A DNA stretch of 23,299 bases, taken from Veillonella sp. DNF00869. GTDB taxonomy: Bacteria; Bacillota; Negativicutes; Veillonellales; Veillonellaceae. Below the pieces are notes generated by a model that did not search any database, was not told the DNA's origin, and saw only the letters and a program-made list of their open reading frames with translations. The translations under genes were made by a program, and so were the position numbers. The stretch covers positions 1-23,299 of the forward strand of contig NZ_KQ960769.1 in the NCBI RefSeq assembly GCF_001553345.1, given 5' to 3'. Positions 1 to 7,680 of this stretch are shown here, in pieces (position 1 is the first letter of the stretch; every line of letters begins with the position of its first letter).

Positions 1-62
1 TTGCGGAGGAATGTGTCGTGCTCTTCCCTTCTACTCAATTAAGAATGGCAAGAAAGCCGATA

Positions 63-2537
63 TTAAAACAAGCTTTCGTCTTCTTTTAGATCTTCTCCAG
101 AGATAACCGCTACAGAAGCAATTTTATCTCCTTCATCTAAGTTCTGTGTTTTCACGCCAGAAATAGCTTTACTTTTCTTCACCGCAATATCATTTACATC
201 AAAGCGAATGATTTTGCCTTGTTCAGAAATAAGCATCATTTCATCGTTGTCATTCACGATTTCTACGGCCACTACTTCACCAGTTTTTTCCGTGATTTTA
301 AAGTTTTTCGTCCCTTTACCACCACGTTTTTGTACTGTATAGGAGCTTTCCACATTGCGTTTGCCATATCCTTCTTCACTGATAGTAAAGACTTGGCATT
401 CTTCGCCAGTGCCGTGGATGATGCTAGCGCCTACAACTTCGTCACCAGTATTGAGATTAATACCCTTCACACCACGAGCTGCTCGTTTCATTAAACGTAC
501 ATCAGATTCATGGAAGCGAATAGCCATACCTTTTTTCGTACCTAGCAATACATCTTGGTTACCATAGGTTAATCCTACGGAGATTAACTGATCTCCTTCA
601 TCCAATGCCACTGCATTCAAACCACCGCGACGAATATTGCGATACTCATCAATAGCCGTACGTTTTACAACGCCCTGTTTTGTAACCATAAACAGGTTCA
701 CATCGCTAGAGATACGCTCTAAGTCGATCATGTTCGTCACTGTTTCCCCTACATTAAGAGGTAATACGTTAATGATGGCTGTACCCCGTGAATTACGACT
801 AGATGCTTCTGGCACTTCGTAGGCTTTTAAACGGTACGCACGACCTGTAGATGTGAAGAATAACAATGTATTATGTGTACGTACATGCATAATTTGTGCT
901 ACATAATCATCATCTTTTGTTTTCATTCCCACAACACCTACGCCACCTTTATGTTGGTTGCGATACACATTAGCATTCATGCGTTTAATATAACCTTGAC
1001 GAGTTAATGTGATAACCATTTCTTCATCAGCAATTAGATCTTCTACATCGAAGTCAGACGTATCAATCGTAATTTCACTACGGCGTTTGTCGCCATATTT
1101 TTCTTTCATGGCAATCAATTCTTCTTTGATAATTTCACGTTGACGTTCGTCGGAGGCTAAGATTGCTTTTAAATCTGCAATCAACACTAACAATGCTGCA
1201 TGTTCTTCTTCGATTTTTTCGCGTTCCAAACCTGTTAAACGAGCTAAACGCATATCTAAGATAGCATTCGCTTGAATTTCTGTAAGGCTGAACTTTTCAA
1301 TCAAAGCGGCACGAGCAATATCTGTAGTTTGAGAACTACGGATAGTATGAATCACTTCATCAATGTGATCTAAAGCAATCAACAAACCTTCCAATACATG
1401 GGCACGAGCTTCTGCCTTCGCCAAGTCGAATTCTGTACGGCGTACGATCACTTCTTGACGGTGCGTTAAGTAATGACCTAGTACTTCTTTCAAAGTCAAT
1501 ACTTTTGGATGGCCTTTCACCAATGCTAGCATAATTACGCCAAATGTATCTTGTAATTGTGTATGTTTATATAATTTATTCAACACAATATCTGGTTGTA
1601 CGTCTGCACGCAATTCGATGACGATGCGAAGACCACGACGGTCACTTTCATCACGAAGGGCCGTAATGCCGTCCACCATTTTATCACGGCTTAAATCTGC
1701 AATGGTTGCAATTAAGCGCGCTTTGTTCACTTGGTACGGAATTTCTGTGACCACGATACGGTGTTTACCTTTCGTCATAGCCTCAATATGAGCTTTCGCA
1801 CGCATTTTGATGCTACCACGACCTGTGGCATAGGCTTTTTTTATGCCCTCACGGCCAAGGATAGACGCCCCTGTTGGAAAATCTGGACCTTTGATAGCTG
1901 TCATCAATTGGTTCACATCTACCTCTGGATCGTCGATAAGCATCACTAGACCATCTACCACTTCCCCTAAGTTGTGGGGCGGAATGTTCGTTGCCATCCC
2001 AACGGCAATGCCGGCGGAACCATTGATTAACAAGTTCGGAATCTTTGCAGGAAGCACGGTTGGTTCTTCCAAAGATTCATCATAGTTCGGCATGAAGTCC
2101 ACTGTTTTCTTCTCTATATCTGCTAGCATTTCTGTAGCAATACGAGACATACGAACTTCTGTATACCGCATAGCCGCTGCGGAGTCGCCGTCAATAGAAC
2201 CAAAGTTACCATGACCATCTACCAGTGGATATCTTGTATTAAAATCTTGGGCCAAACGCACCGTTGCATCGTACACAGAACTATCACCATGTGGGTGGTA
2301 TTTACCAAGTACGTCGCCGACGATACGAGCCGATTTTTTGTACGGTTTTGACGGTGTCATGCCTGTTTCATGCATCGCATATAGAATACGACGGTGTACA
2401 GGTTTCAACCCATCACGTACATCTGGAAGGGCGCGCATAACGATAACGCTCATGGCGTAATCGATGTAGGAGCTACGCATTTCTTTATCGATTTGGACTG
2501 GCACAATCTTGCCATGACTCCAAGCCTTTTCCTCCAT
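63..2537 (-). CDS. gyrA: DNA gyrase subunit A
   Basis: Catalytic A subunit of the type II topoisomerase that negatively supercoils DNA as A2B2 with GyrB. At 824 aa it has normal GyrA length. The N-terminal breakage-reunion domain carries the motif AAMRYTE with the catalytic tyrosine at residue 125. The quinolone region reads [10 protein letters not shown] (81-90), with Ser86 and Asp90 matching the wild-type E. coli Ser83 and Asp87. The C-terminal beta-pinwheel keeps a GyrA box, QKRGGKG (736-742), which separates it from ParC. The start is an ATG preceded on the minus strand by a GAGGTGAT ribosome site. gyrB is not adjacent: the upstream neighbour is the sfsA fusion, 154 bases away. An A-rich stretch with a TATAAT -10 precedes the gene, so it probably has its own promoter. 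One oddity is Ser at residue 87, where E. coli has Ala84. The 62 bases downstream of the stop hold no feature I can support. Confidence 0.97.
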   Translation of the reverse strand: MEEKAWSHGKIVPVQIDKEMRSSYIDYAMSVIVMRALPDVRDGLKPVHRRILYAMHETGMTPSKPYKKSARIVGDVLGKYHPHGDSSVYDATVRLAQDFNTRYPLVDGHGNFGSIDGDSAAAMRYTEVRMSRIATEMLADIEKKTVDFMPNYDESLEEPTVLPAKIPNLLINGSAGIAVGMATNIPPHNLGEVVDGLVMLIDDPEVDVNQLMTAIKGPDFPTGASILGREGIKKAYATGRGSIKMRAKAHIEAMTKGKHRIVVTEIPYQVNKARLIATIADLSRDKMVDGITALRDESDRRGLRIVIELRADVQPDIVLNKLYKHTQLQDTFGVIMLALVKGHPKVLTLKEVLGHYLTHRQEVIVRRTEFDLAKAEARAHVLEGLLIALDHIDEVIHTIRSSQTTDIARAALIEKFSLTEIQANAILDMRLARLTGLEREKIEEEHAALLVLIADLKAILASDERQREIIKEELIAMKEKYGDKRRSEITIDTSDFDVEDLIADEEMVITLTRQGYIKRMNANVYRNQHKGGVGVVGMKTKDDDYVAQIMHVRTHNTLLFFTSTGRAYRLKAYEVPEASSRNSRGTAIINVLPLNVGETVTNMIDLERISSDVNLFMVTKQGVVKRTAIDEYRNIRRGGLNAVALDEGDQLISVGLTYGNQDVLLGTKKGMAIRFHESDVRLMKRAARGVKGINLNTGDEVVGASIIHGTGEECQVFTISEEGYGKRNVESSYTVQKRGGKGTKNFKITEKTGEVVAVEIVNDNDEMMLISEQGKIIRFDVNDIAVKKSKAISGVKTQNLDEGDKIASVAVISGEDLKEDESLF

Positions 2538-2578
2538 TGTATCACCTCATTTTTAAAAACGAATCTATTAACTAAATT

Positions 2579-2584
2579 ATTATA
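2579..2584 (-). promoter_or_regulatory. Candidate gyrA -10 element
   Basis: TATAAT on the minus strand, about 40 bases upstream of the gyrA ATG in a very A/T-rich 154-base gap. No good -35 hexamer lies 16-18 bases upstream, so this is a -10 assignment only. Confidence 0.4.
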
Positions 2585-2691
2585 CCATTTTATGCACTTT
2601 TTTTCTATCTTTTTACACAAAAATTTCAATATGCTCAAATATAAACACTTGTGAACGTATATATTGAATAAATATTCTCACAGATTTGTAG

Positions 2692-3846
2692 CTACCTGTC
2701 CAACATCATTGTATTCAATCGATTCATACGAAATTGCTCTACCACCTCAATCATAAATCGTTCATCATGGATAGGATTCACATCCATTTTGAATAAATGT
2801 GAATCACAATGACAATCGCTACAGCCAAAGCCTTTCACCTCGTCTACGCTAATAGCCTTCATCGCCTTCGCCAATTCGCATTCTAAATCACTGGAACTGC
2901 GAATCGGTAAAGCTGCTACAACAGTACTAACACTTCGCAAATAATCTAAGTGCCAATGTTTCTTTTTCCGCTTCCGTTTGTGACGTTCAATACGTTTTTC
3001 TAAATTGGCTTTCGCTGACCCTACATACACATAATAACCGGGTTCAAAGTACATATCTCCTTTACTTCCAATAGTTAAGGTCACTGGCTCTTCCACCTGC
3101 AACACCATGAGGTAATCGCCTCGGTCCTCTGCTTCTATGCGCACAGCCACATCATTGTACAGGCACTCTCGTACCACCGTAGGCCTGTGAAACTCTGAAG
3201 TCCACTGTAATGCCATGGCCTTCCAATCTAATTGTGGTGCCACCTCAATAAATGTCTTAGTAAATTCCAAATCCGTGTGAAAGTCTGGGGAAAACCACAG
3301 AGCTCGTCCCCATTGCACTAAGAATAAAATACCTGTACGATATCCCTCTTGCTGTAATTCTTGCAAATGTAGTAAGTGCTTTCGACCTCGCTCTGTCACC
3401 GCATCAGGAAACATCGCCCCTTGATTGCCAAATAGTGTACAAGATTTTACTTCCAGTAAAAAATGTTCGCCCTTATCATTAGTGAGTAATAAATCAAAGC
3501 GGCTATGACCGACTGTGTACTCTCGTCGTACCACTCGCCATTCTTCCCATCCAGGAATCAGTTGTTCCTCGATCATGTACTCTGCCATGTCATTACAATA
3601 ATTAGTGTCCAACATAATGGGAACACCCTCTCGTTCAATACCGATGACACGATATTGTGTTTTCGCACCTTCTTTTGGATGATGCACCACGTACATCTTC
3701 ACCCCTACAAAAAGAAGTTCCCACATACGACCTGGATTCGGTAAGTGAGCAGCTATGATTTGTCCCTGTAATTCTAAATGGACCACAAATCGATTAGGTC
3801 TCTCTACAAAGGTAGCAGTCTGTACATTTTCATATAATACTTTCAT
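2692..3846 (-). CDS. sfsA: SfsA DNA/RNA nuclease fused to a DUF123 (GIY-YIG-like) domain
   Basis: Two-domain protein of 384 aa. Residues 1 to about 240 are SfsA, first named for sugar fermentation stimulation and now regarded as a nucleic-acid-binding nuclease. The PD-(D/E)xK-like residues are visible as RFDLLL (Asp118) and LEVKS (Glu132, Lys134), followed by the family signature FPDAVTERG (147-154). Residues about 250-360 are a DUF123 domain related to GIY-YIG nucleases: GYYVYVGSA (270-278), Arg285, His289, HWHLDYL and a Cys/His-rich GCSDCHCDSH. Stand-alone SfsA is about 230 aa, so the C-terminal third is a genuine added domain. The ATG at 3844-3846 has an AAGGAT-like ribosome site. The gene lies between the DnaA-box region and gyrA and probably starts its own transcript. 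Substrate and physiological role cannot be read from the sequence. Confidence 0.92.
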   Translation of the reverse strand: MKVLYENVQTATFVERPNRFVVHLELQGQIIAAHLPNPGRMWELLFVGVKMYVVHHPKEGAKTQYRVIGIEREGVPIMLDTNYCNDMAEYMIEEQLIPGWEEWRVVRREYTVGHSRFDLLLTNDKGEHFLLEVKSCTLFGNQGAMFPDAVTERGRKHLLHLQELQQEGYRTGILFLVQWGRALWFSPDFHTDLEFTKTFIEVAPQLDWKAMALQWTSEFHRPTVVRECLYNDVAVRIEAEDRGDYLMVLQVEEPVTLTIGSKGDMYFEPGYYVYVGSAKANLEKRIERHKRKRKKKHWHLDYLRSVSTVVAALPIRSSSDLECELAKAMKAISVDEVKGFGCSDCHCDSHLFKMDVNPIHDERFMIEVVEQFRMNRLNTMMLDR

Positions 3847-4040
3847 ATATATCCTTATCTTTCTTTTCTATCACTTCATATACAATAGTGAATTCCTTAT
3901 AACACTTATGGGCTTCATAAGGTATTTAGCTAATGTATTTTCAACTAGTTATATATAAATTAAACCACATACTAAGATGCTATAACTAACTTGAATAAAA
4001 TACTCTATAAATATTTTTTACCAACCATATATACACTATT

Positions 4041-4158
4041 TGTGGATAATTCTGTGGGTATCTTGTGTATACTCTGTGTGCAACTTCTAAGTATTGCAAC
4101 TATTATACCGAGCTGTGGATAACTATGTGATTATCTTGTGTATATTCTGTGTGTAATA
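4041..4158. repeat. Tandem 45-base imperfect direct repeat carrying DnaA boxes
   Basis: Positions 4041-4085 and 4114-4158 align without gaps at about 37 of 45 bases, with a period of 73. Both begin with TGTGGATAA and contain TATCTTGTGTATA and CTGTGTG. A third, shortened copy starts at 4209 and runs about 22 bases. The array thus seems to have arisen by duplication rather than by scattered box gain. Confidence 0.7.
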
Positions 4159-4272
4159 CGTAACTAACTATATTTTACATTTATTTTTCTCTTAACTTAA
4201 TCACTTTTTGTGGATAATTCTGTGTGTAACTTTAAATTTTCAGTGTATAAGCCGTGTATTATTTGTGAATAA
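4041..4272 (-). other. DnaA-box cluster (candidate oriC-like or DnaA titration site)
   Basis: Three exact TTATCCACA boxes (seen on the plus strand as TGTGGATAA) lie at 4041-4049, 4114-4122 and 4209-4217. A TTATTCACA box lies at 4264-4272. All have the same orientation. One-mismatch boxes lie between them, for example AGTGTATAA at 4242-4250. Four consensus boxes in 232 bases is far above chance for this composition. An A/T-rich stretch lies next to the cluster on the 3' side of the boxes, the position an unwinding element would take. Local strand composition argues against this being the main bidirectional origin. Confidence 0.75.
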
Positions 4273-4346
4273 AAACAGTTGCCTCGGCTACATACAAGAT
4301 TCACTTCTTATAGTATACTAAGAGCATAGGCTTTCGCCTAGTCATA

Positions 4347-4352
4347 TATAAT
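4347..4352 (+). promoter_or_regulatory. Candidate -10 for the siroheme reductase operon
   Basis: TATAAT 62 bases before the ATG. No convincing -35 is present. Instead the TAGGC/GCCTA hairpin and the TAGTATACTA palindrome lie just upstream, which could suit an activator-dependent promoter. Confidence 0.35.
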
Positions 4353-4413
4353 ATTTCATAACTTTCACATACATAAAAATTATCAACATTTACTCGATAC
4401 TAAGGAGATACAC

Positions 4414-5601
4414 ATGGCACAAGTGGCAGGCAATTTACAGCGTATCCGTAATGGAAAACGCACCTATGCGATTACCCCTCGCATACCTGGTGGTTTCGTA
4501 CAACCACAAATGTTACAAAAATTTATCGATGTGGCAAACACATTCCACGCAACTTTAAAGATTACAGGTGCACAACGCATCATGATTACCAACCTAAATG
4601 CAGAAGATGTAGACAAAGCATGGGCAATGCTAGGTATGGAACCAGCACACACTGTATCCAATCGTGTGCGTTCTGTAAAAATTTGCCCTGGTACAACATT
4701 CTGTAAACGGGCAAAACAAGACAGTGTTCACTTGGGCATGCAATTAGAACGAAAATACATTTCTAAAGAAATGCCGTCCAAAATGAAAATTGGCGTATCT
4801 GGCTGTCCTAACTCTTGCTCCGAAGCGATTACCAAAGATATCGGCGTTATCGGCAACGATCAGGGTTGGCAGATCTATGCAGGTGGTAGTGCTGGCGCTC
4901 ATCCACGCTTAGGCGACTTAATCACAGAAGTAGCTACTGAAGAAGAAGTACTCACTATCATCGATCGCATGATTGCCTACTACAAAGAAAATGCCCAAAT
5001 CGAGCGTATCGGCCAATTCATTGACCGCATCGGTCTCGACGCATTCCGAGCTGCTGTGTTAGATACAGTGGATTCCCCAACATCTGCTGCTAAAGCATCG
5101 GCTGAACCAGTGGTCAAATTACCAGGTCAAGGTAATGCAGGACTTGCAGAAGCTACTGCACCTGCTAACGACAAAGGAGCTACTCCACTTTCACCGGGAC
5201 AACTCATAACAAAAGATACCATCGTTCGTCATATCGTCGACGTATATCCAGAATTGATTCCTATTTTACAATCCATGGGAATGGGCTGCCTAGGCTGTCC
5301 TTCTTCCACAGGGGAACCTCTATGGCAAGCGGCAAATATCCACGGCATGGACATCGATGAATTAGTAGCAAAACTCAATGCAGGTCGTAATGTATCTGAA
5401 ATTGCTATTACAAAAGATTCCATTATTCGTGATATTATAGATATGTATCCACAAACGGTGCCTGTGTTGCAATCCATCGGTATGGGTTGTCTAGGCTGTC
5501 CTTCCTCCACGGGGGAACCATTATGGCAAGCCGCTAGCATTCACGGCATGGATGTGGATGAACTTGTTTCCAAATTAGAAGTCGCACGAAAAGGAGCTTA
5601 A
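4414..5601 (+). CDS. Siroheme nitrite/sulfite reductase-like protein with two DUF1858 CxxC domains
   Basis: 395 aa. Residues 1 to about 215 match the small siroheme-[4Fe-4S] nitrite/sulfite reductase family. The ligand cysteines are visible as CPGTTFC (91, 97) and GCPNSC (131, 135), the Cx5C...Cx3C pattern that binds the cluster and bridges siroheme. After an Ala/Pro-rich linker (about 216-262) come two tandem DUF1858 domains (hybrid-cluster-protein-associated redox disulfide type; about 265-325 and 332-392). Each has MGCLGCP, giving CxxC pairs 292/295 and 359/362. The two copies share about 74% identity. An AAGGAGA site stands 5 bases before the ATG. It heads a three-gene operon ending at 6632. 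Six-electron reduction of nitrite or sulfite is family inference. The CxxC tail may feed electrons or pass a sulfur species. The electron donor is not in the window. Confidence 0.85.
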   Translation: MAQVAGNLQRIRNGKRTYAITPRIPGGFVQPQMLQKFIDVANTFHATLKITGAQRIMITNLNAEDVDKAWAMLGMEPAHTVSNRVRSVKICPGTTFCKRAKQDSVHLGMQLERKYISKEMPSKMKIGVSGCPNSCSEAITKDIGVIGNDQGWQIYAGGSAGAHPRLGDLITEVATEEEVLTIIDRMIAYYKENAQIERIGQFIDRIGLDAFRAAVLDTVDSPTSAAKASAEPVVKLPGQGNAGLAEATAPANDKGATPLSPGQLITKDTIVRHIVDVYPELIPILQSMGMGCLGCPSSTGEPLWQAANIHGMDIDELVAKLNAGRNVSEIAITKDSIIRDIIDMYPQTVPVLQSIGMGCLGCPSSTGEPLWQAASIHGMDVDELVSKLEVARKGA

Positions 5602-5602
5602 C

Positions 5603-6256
5603 ATGTCAGCAGTACTGGGACACATTCATTTCTGGTTATACAAAAAAATTCAGCTTATCGCTGAACGCGAACAATTGATTAAAAAAGAGGCACACACTCG
5701 CCTCGACGATTTAGCAGATGAGTTATATGCAACCGCTATCGATTTGTATGGAAAACCAATTCCTCCAGATCGCCAGTTGGATCGTATCATCGACCATAAT
5801 AATATTCATGGTTGGTTACACAACCAATTACAAACATCTTCTGTTCGTGAAGCTACTTTTATCAAAGATTTAACTGATTGTGGTGGCGATGATGGCATTG
5901 ACGCTGTATTAGAAGCTTTTATCAAACAAGGTGCAATGTGCGGTACAGAAGCGAAAGAAAAACTGACAGCTCAAACAGCACCAGCGATCTACACTGTGAT
6001 GCAAGACTACTATGTGAACGGTATGCCTTGTGACCCAAGTGATACTGTGATCGAGCAAACCGATACTACCTTTAGTTGGTACGGAAATCACCAAAATCAA
6101 ATTTCTTATTGGAAAACAGCGGGCGTGAATCCAATTATTATGGCCGCTGCCTTCCAAGCATGGTTCAGTGCCTTCGTCAGTCACGTAGCACCGGACTTTG
6201 CGTTCAGCGTGAACCTTGATGGTGATATTCCTGTATATACAATTGCTAAAAGCTAA
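5603..6256 (+). CDS. Uncharacterised protein of a siroheme reductase operon
   Basis: 217 aa, with no family I can name firmly. The ATG follows the previous stop by one base and the AAGGAG ribosome site lies inside the preceding gene's last codons, so translation is probably coupled. It opens with VLGHIHFWLYKKI and a charged helical stretch, contains three scattered cysteines (93, 113, 143) and ends in an aromatic-rich segment around HQNQISYWKTAG (163-174) and FQAWFSAFVSHVAPDF. There is no signal peptide and no clear membrane helix, so it is likely cytoplasmic. Position between the siroheme reductase and a cupin suggests a partner or maturation factor for that system. The His/Cys/Trp content would fit cofactor binding, but that is speculation. 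Confidence 0.85.
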   Translation: MSAVLGHIHFWLYKKIQLIAEREQLIKKEAHTRLDDLADELYATAIDLYGKPIPPDRQLDRIIDHNNIHGWLHNQLQTSSVREATFIKDLTDCGGDDGIDAVLEAFIKQGAMCGTEAKEKLTAQTAPAIYTVMQDYYVNGMPCDPSDTVIEQTDTTFSWYGNHQNQISYWKTAGVNPIIMAAAFQAWFSAFVSHVAPDFAFSVNLDGDIPVYTIAKS

Positions 6257-6307
6257 GTAGCTTATCCTTTTTATATTATATATGGCAGCACATTCGCTGC
6301 AGTGATT

Positions 6308-6329
6308 GACTTTCACCACTGTGAAAGTC
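6308..6329 (+). other. Hairpin formed by an inverted pair of GTGAAAGTC
   Basis: GACTTTCAC (6308-6316), loop CACT, GTGAAAGTC (6321-6329): a perfect 9-bp stem between the 217-aa gene and the cupin, ending 8 bases before the cupin ribosome site. No T-run follows, so it is not an ordinary terminator. It may adjust cupin expression or stabilise processed mRNA. The same 9-base word recurs in four other places in the window. Confidence 0.7.
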
Positions 6330-6350
6330 CCCAGAATAGGAGGTTCTACT

Positions 6351-6632
6351 ATGGCAGGAACTGTAAAACAAGAACTAGGTTTAATTTTTGATGGCCCAAA
6401 CTACAAAATCGTGAAAAAAGGCGGCGTCGCTGGTGATCAAGTGGAAAAACACAATCACCCAGAGGCTAACGTTATCTTCACTGTGGTAAAAGGTAAAGTG
6501 AACGTATTCCTTAACGAAACAGAATCCCATATCTTAACACCAGGGGAAGTATTGCACTTCGATGGCAACAACTACATCCAAGCTACATTGGTGGAAGATA
6601 GCGAGTTCATTGTAAACTTAATTCATAAATAA
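6351..6632 (+). CDS. Small single-domain cupin protein
   Basis: 93 aa. The start is set by a strong TAGGAGGT site at 6337-6344, 6 bases before the ATG; an in-frame ATG 45 bases upstream lies inside the hairpin and lacks such a site. The fold signature is clear: cupin motif 1 reads KHNHPEANVIFTVVKG (metal-type His, His, Glu and Gly) and motif 2 lies in PGEVLHFDGNN, with its His typical of a metal ligand. This is the minimal cupin size, so a small-molecule sensor, isomerase, dioxygenase or metal-binding role cannot be told apart. It is the last gene of the siroheme operon, followed directly by a terminator. Confidence 0.9.
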   Translation: MAGTVKQELGLIFDGPNYKIVKKGGVAGDQVEKHNHPEANVIFTVVKGKVNVFLNETESHILTPGEVLHFDGNNYIQATLVEDSEFIVNLIHK

Positions 6633-6646
6633 GCCAATATAAAAAT

Positions 6647-6674
6647 AACCCTCAGACCTTGCGATCTGAGGGTT
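6647..6674. terminator. Bidirectional intrinsic terminator
   Basis: Stem AACCCTCAGA (6647-6656) / TCTGAGGGTT (6665-6674), 8-base loop, followed by TTCTTT on the plus strand and by TTATTTTTAT on the minus strand. It sits between the convergent cupin and ompH genes and serves both. Confidence 0.9.
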
Positions 6675-6685
6675 TTCTTTATATC

Positions 6686-7141
6686 TTATTTGTTGATACG
6701 TGCTACTACATCTGGCGTTAAGTCGATAACTTGGTTACCTTCTTTAACAGCGCCAGCAGATGTTGGATTAGCCACTAATACATCGATATTTTTTTCTTTT
6801 GCAATAGCTTGAATTGCTTCTGCTACTTTTTTATCCAATGGAGCTAATACACTTGCTTCTTCTTGATTATATTTTTCTTGGATGCCACGAACACTTTTAT
6901 CAAAATATGCTTGTTTTTCTGCATCTGTTTTAAAGTTATTTAGTTTCTTGAATTCACCTTCTAATTTAGGACCGTATTCAGCACGTAATTTATCAATTTG
7001 CATTTGGATAGCACCAAAGCCATTATAGCCCGTGTAGATAGCTTCTTCGTTAATTACGCCTACATTAGCAGCGTTAGATACTGTGAAAGCACCAACTACA
7101 GCTAGTGCACCTAAAGTTGCAATCTTTTTAGTTAAGTTCAT
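6686..7141 (-). CDS. ompH: OmpH/Skp family periplasmic chaperone
   Basis: 151 aa, in the size range of Skp/OmpH. A signal peptide is obvious: Lys-Lys at 5-6, a hydrophobic core to about residue 20, and a VSNAA cleavage region near residue 24. The mature part is a charged helical hairpin (about 45-120) between two short beta segments, as in Skp, and begins with the typical NVGVINEEAIYTGY. Skp chaperones outer-membrane proteins in the periplasm, so this gene is evidence of a diderm envelope. No bam or lpx genes are close by. It has a GGGAGG ribosome site and its own promoter at 7183-7211, and it ends at a terminator shared with the convergent cupin gene. Assignment to the family is firm; the clients are not known. 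Confidence 0.9.
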   Translation of the reverse strand: MNLTKKIATLGALAVVGAFTVSNAANVGVINEEAIYTGYNGFGAIQMQIDKLRAEYGPKLEGEFKKLNNFKTDAEKQAYFDKSVRGIQEKYNQEEASVLAPLDKKVAEAIQAIAKEKNIDVLVANPTSAGAVKEGNQVIDLTPDVVARINK

Positions 7142-7182
7142 GTATAAGCCTCCCTGTGAGAAATATTTTCATCTATTTATCT

Positions 7183-7211
7183 AGTATAGCAAAGTTATTT
7201 CCAATTAGCAA
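7183..7211 (-). promoter_or_regulatory. Candidate ompH promoter
   Basis: On the minus strand TTGCTA (7206-7211), 17-base spacer, TATACT (7183-7188), about 40 bases upstream of the ompH ATG. Confidence 0.55.
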
Positions 7212-7293
7212 ATCACCTTGCCCCCTTACTATACTTTATATATATGAAATCTAAATGAAATATATTCTACACATCCATATGATAAGTTAATTA

Positions 7294-7644
7294 TTATTTA
7301 TCCTCACTTACATAGACATATTCTTCTTTTTTCAATTTACTGATAATTTCTGGAACCATGCCGATTAAACGATCAAAGCCAGTATATTTAGCAGATCCTT
7401 TAATATTGAATAATTCAATGCGTTCCCCTTTGATTACAAGCACAGCTGTTGGCTCAACTTTTGCTCCGCCACCGCCAGCTTTTTGGCATCCCCCTAAACC
7501 AAGGGATACATCCACAAATGGTACAATCGTAGTATCCCCTAACTGCACAGGTTCACCCACTACTGTTTCTACACGAATCATTTCTTTAAATTGCTCAAAT
7601 AAAGGCTCTAAATTGTCTTTTAAGTTTGTAAGTTTAGTATCCAT
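7294..7644 (-). CDS. ytfJ: GerW/YtfJ family protein
   Basis: 116 aa, matching the spore-protein YtfJ (GerW) family. It has an N-terminal helical stretch, then VETVVGEPVQLGDTTIVPF, a glycine-rich GLGGCQKAGGGGAK and the V.VI.GE..ELFNIKG segment. In Bacillus the protein is needed for spore germination. Relatives persist in non-sporulating Negativicutes with unknown function. The gene follows a DUF2953 gene at 36 bases, the same pair as Bacillus ytfI-ytfJ, which strengthens both calls. Two ATGs occur in a row. AGGAGG ends only 2 bases before the first and 5 before the second, so I take the second (7642-7644); using the first adds one Met. Confidence 0.9.
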   Translation of the reverse strand: MDTKLTNLKDNLEPLFEQFKEMIRVETVVGEPVQLGDTTIVPFVDVSLGLGGCQKAGGGGAKVEPTAVLVIKGERIELFNIKGSAKYTGFDRLIGMVPEIISKLKKEEYVYVSEDK

Positions 7645-7680
7645 CATGACCTCCTACTATTCTTCAACTTCTGAAAGTTT

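Larger units (their letters stand above)
3847..4413. other. Gene-free AT-rich intergenic region with DnaA-box cluster
   Basis: 567 bases between two diverging genes, with no open frame resembling a protein. The left part (about 3930-4035) is very A/T-rich. The centre (4041-4272) is filled with DnaA boxes and related TGTG-rich words. The right part (4309-4352) has a 10-base palindrome TAGTATACTA (4311-4320), a small hairpin TAGGC-TTTC-GCCTA (4327-4340) and a TATAAT (4347-4352), plausibly the promoter zone of the plus-strand operon. The architecture resembles an origin or a DnaA-titration site. Confidence 0.75.

Noticed and set aside
2450..2638. Short frame spanning the gyrA start on the minus strand
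   Set aside because: It overlaps gyrA in another frame and shows no protein-like features or independent signals.
4041..4230. TGTG-rich repeats as a CRISPR array or iterons of a plasmid
   Set aside because: Units are not constant in length, lack unique spacers of CRISPR type, and no rep or cas gene is near. DnaA-box content explains them better.
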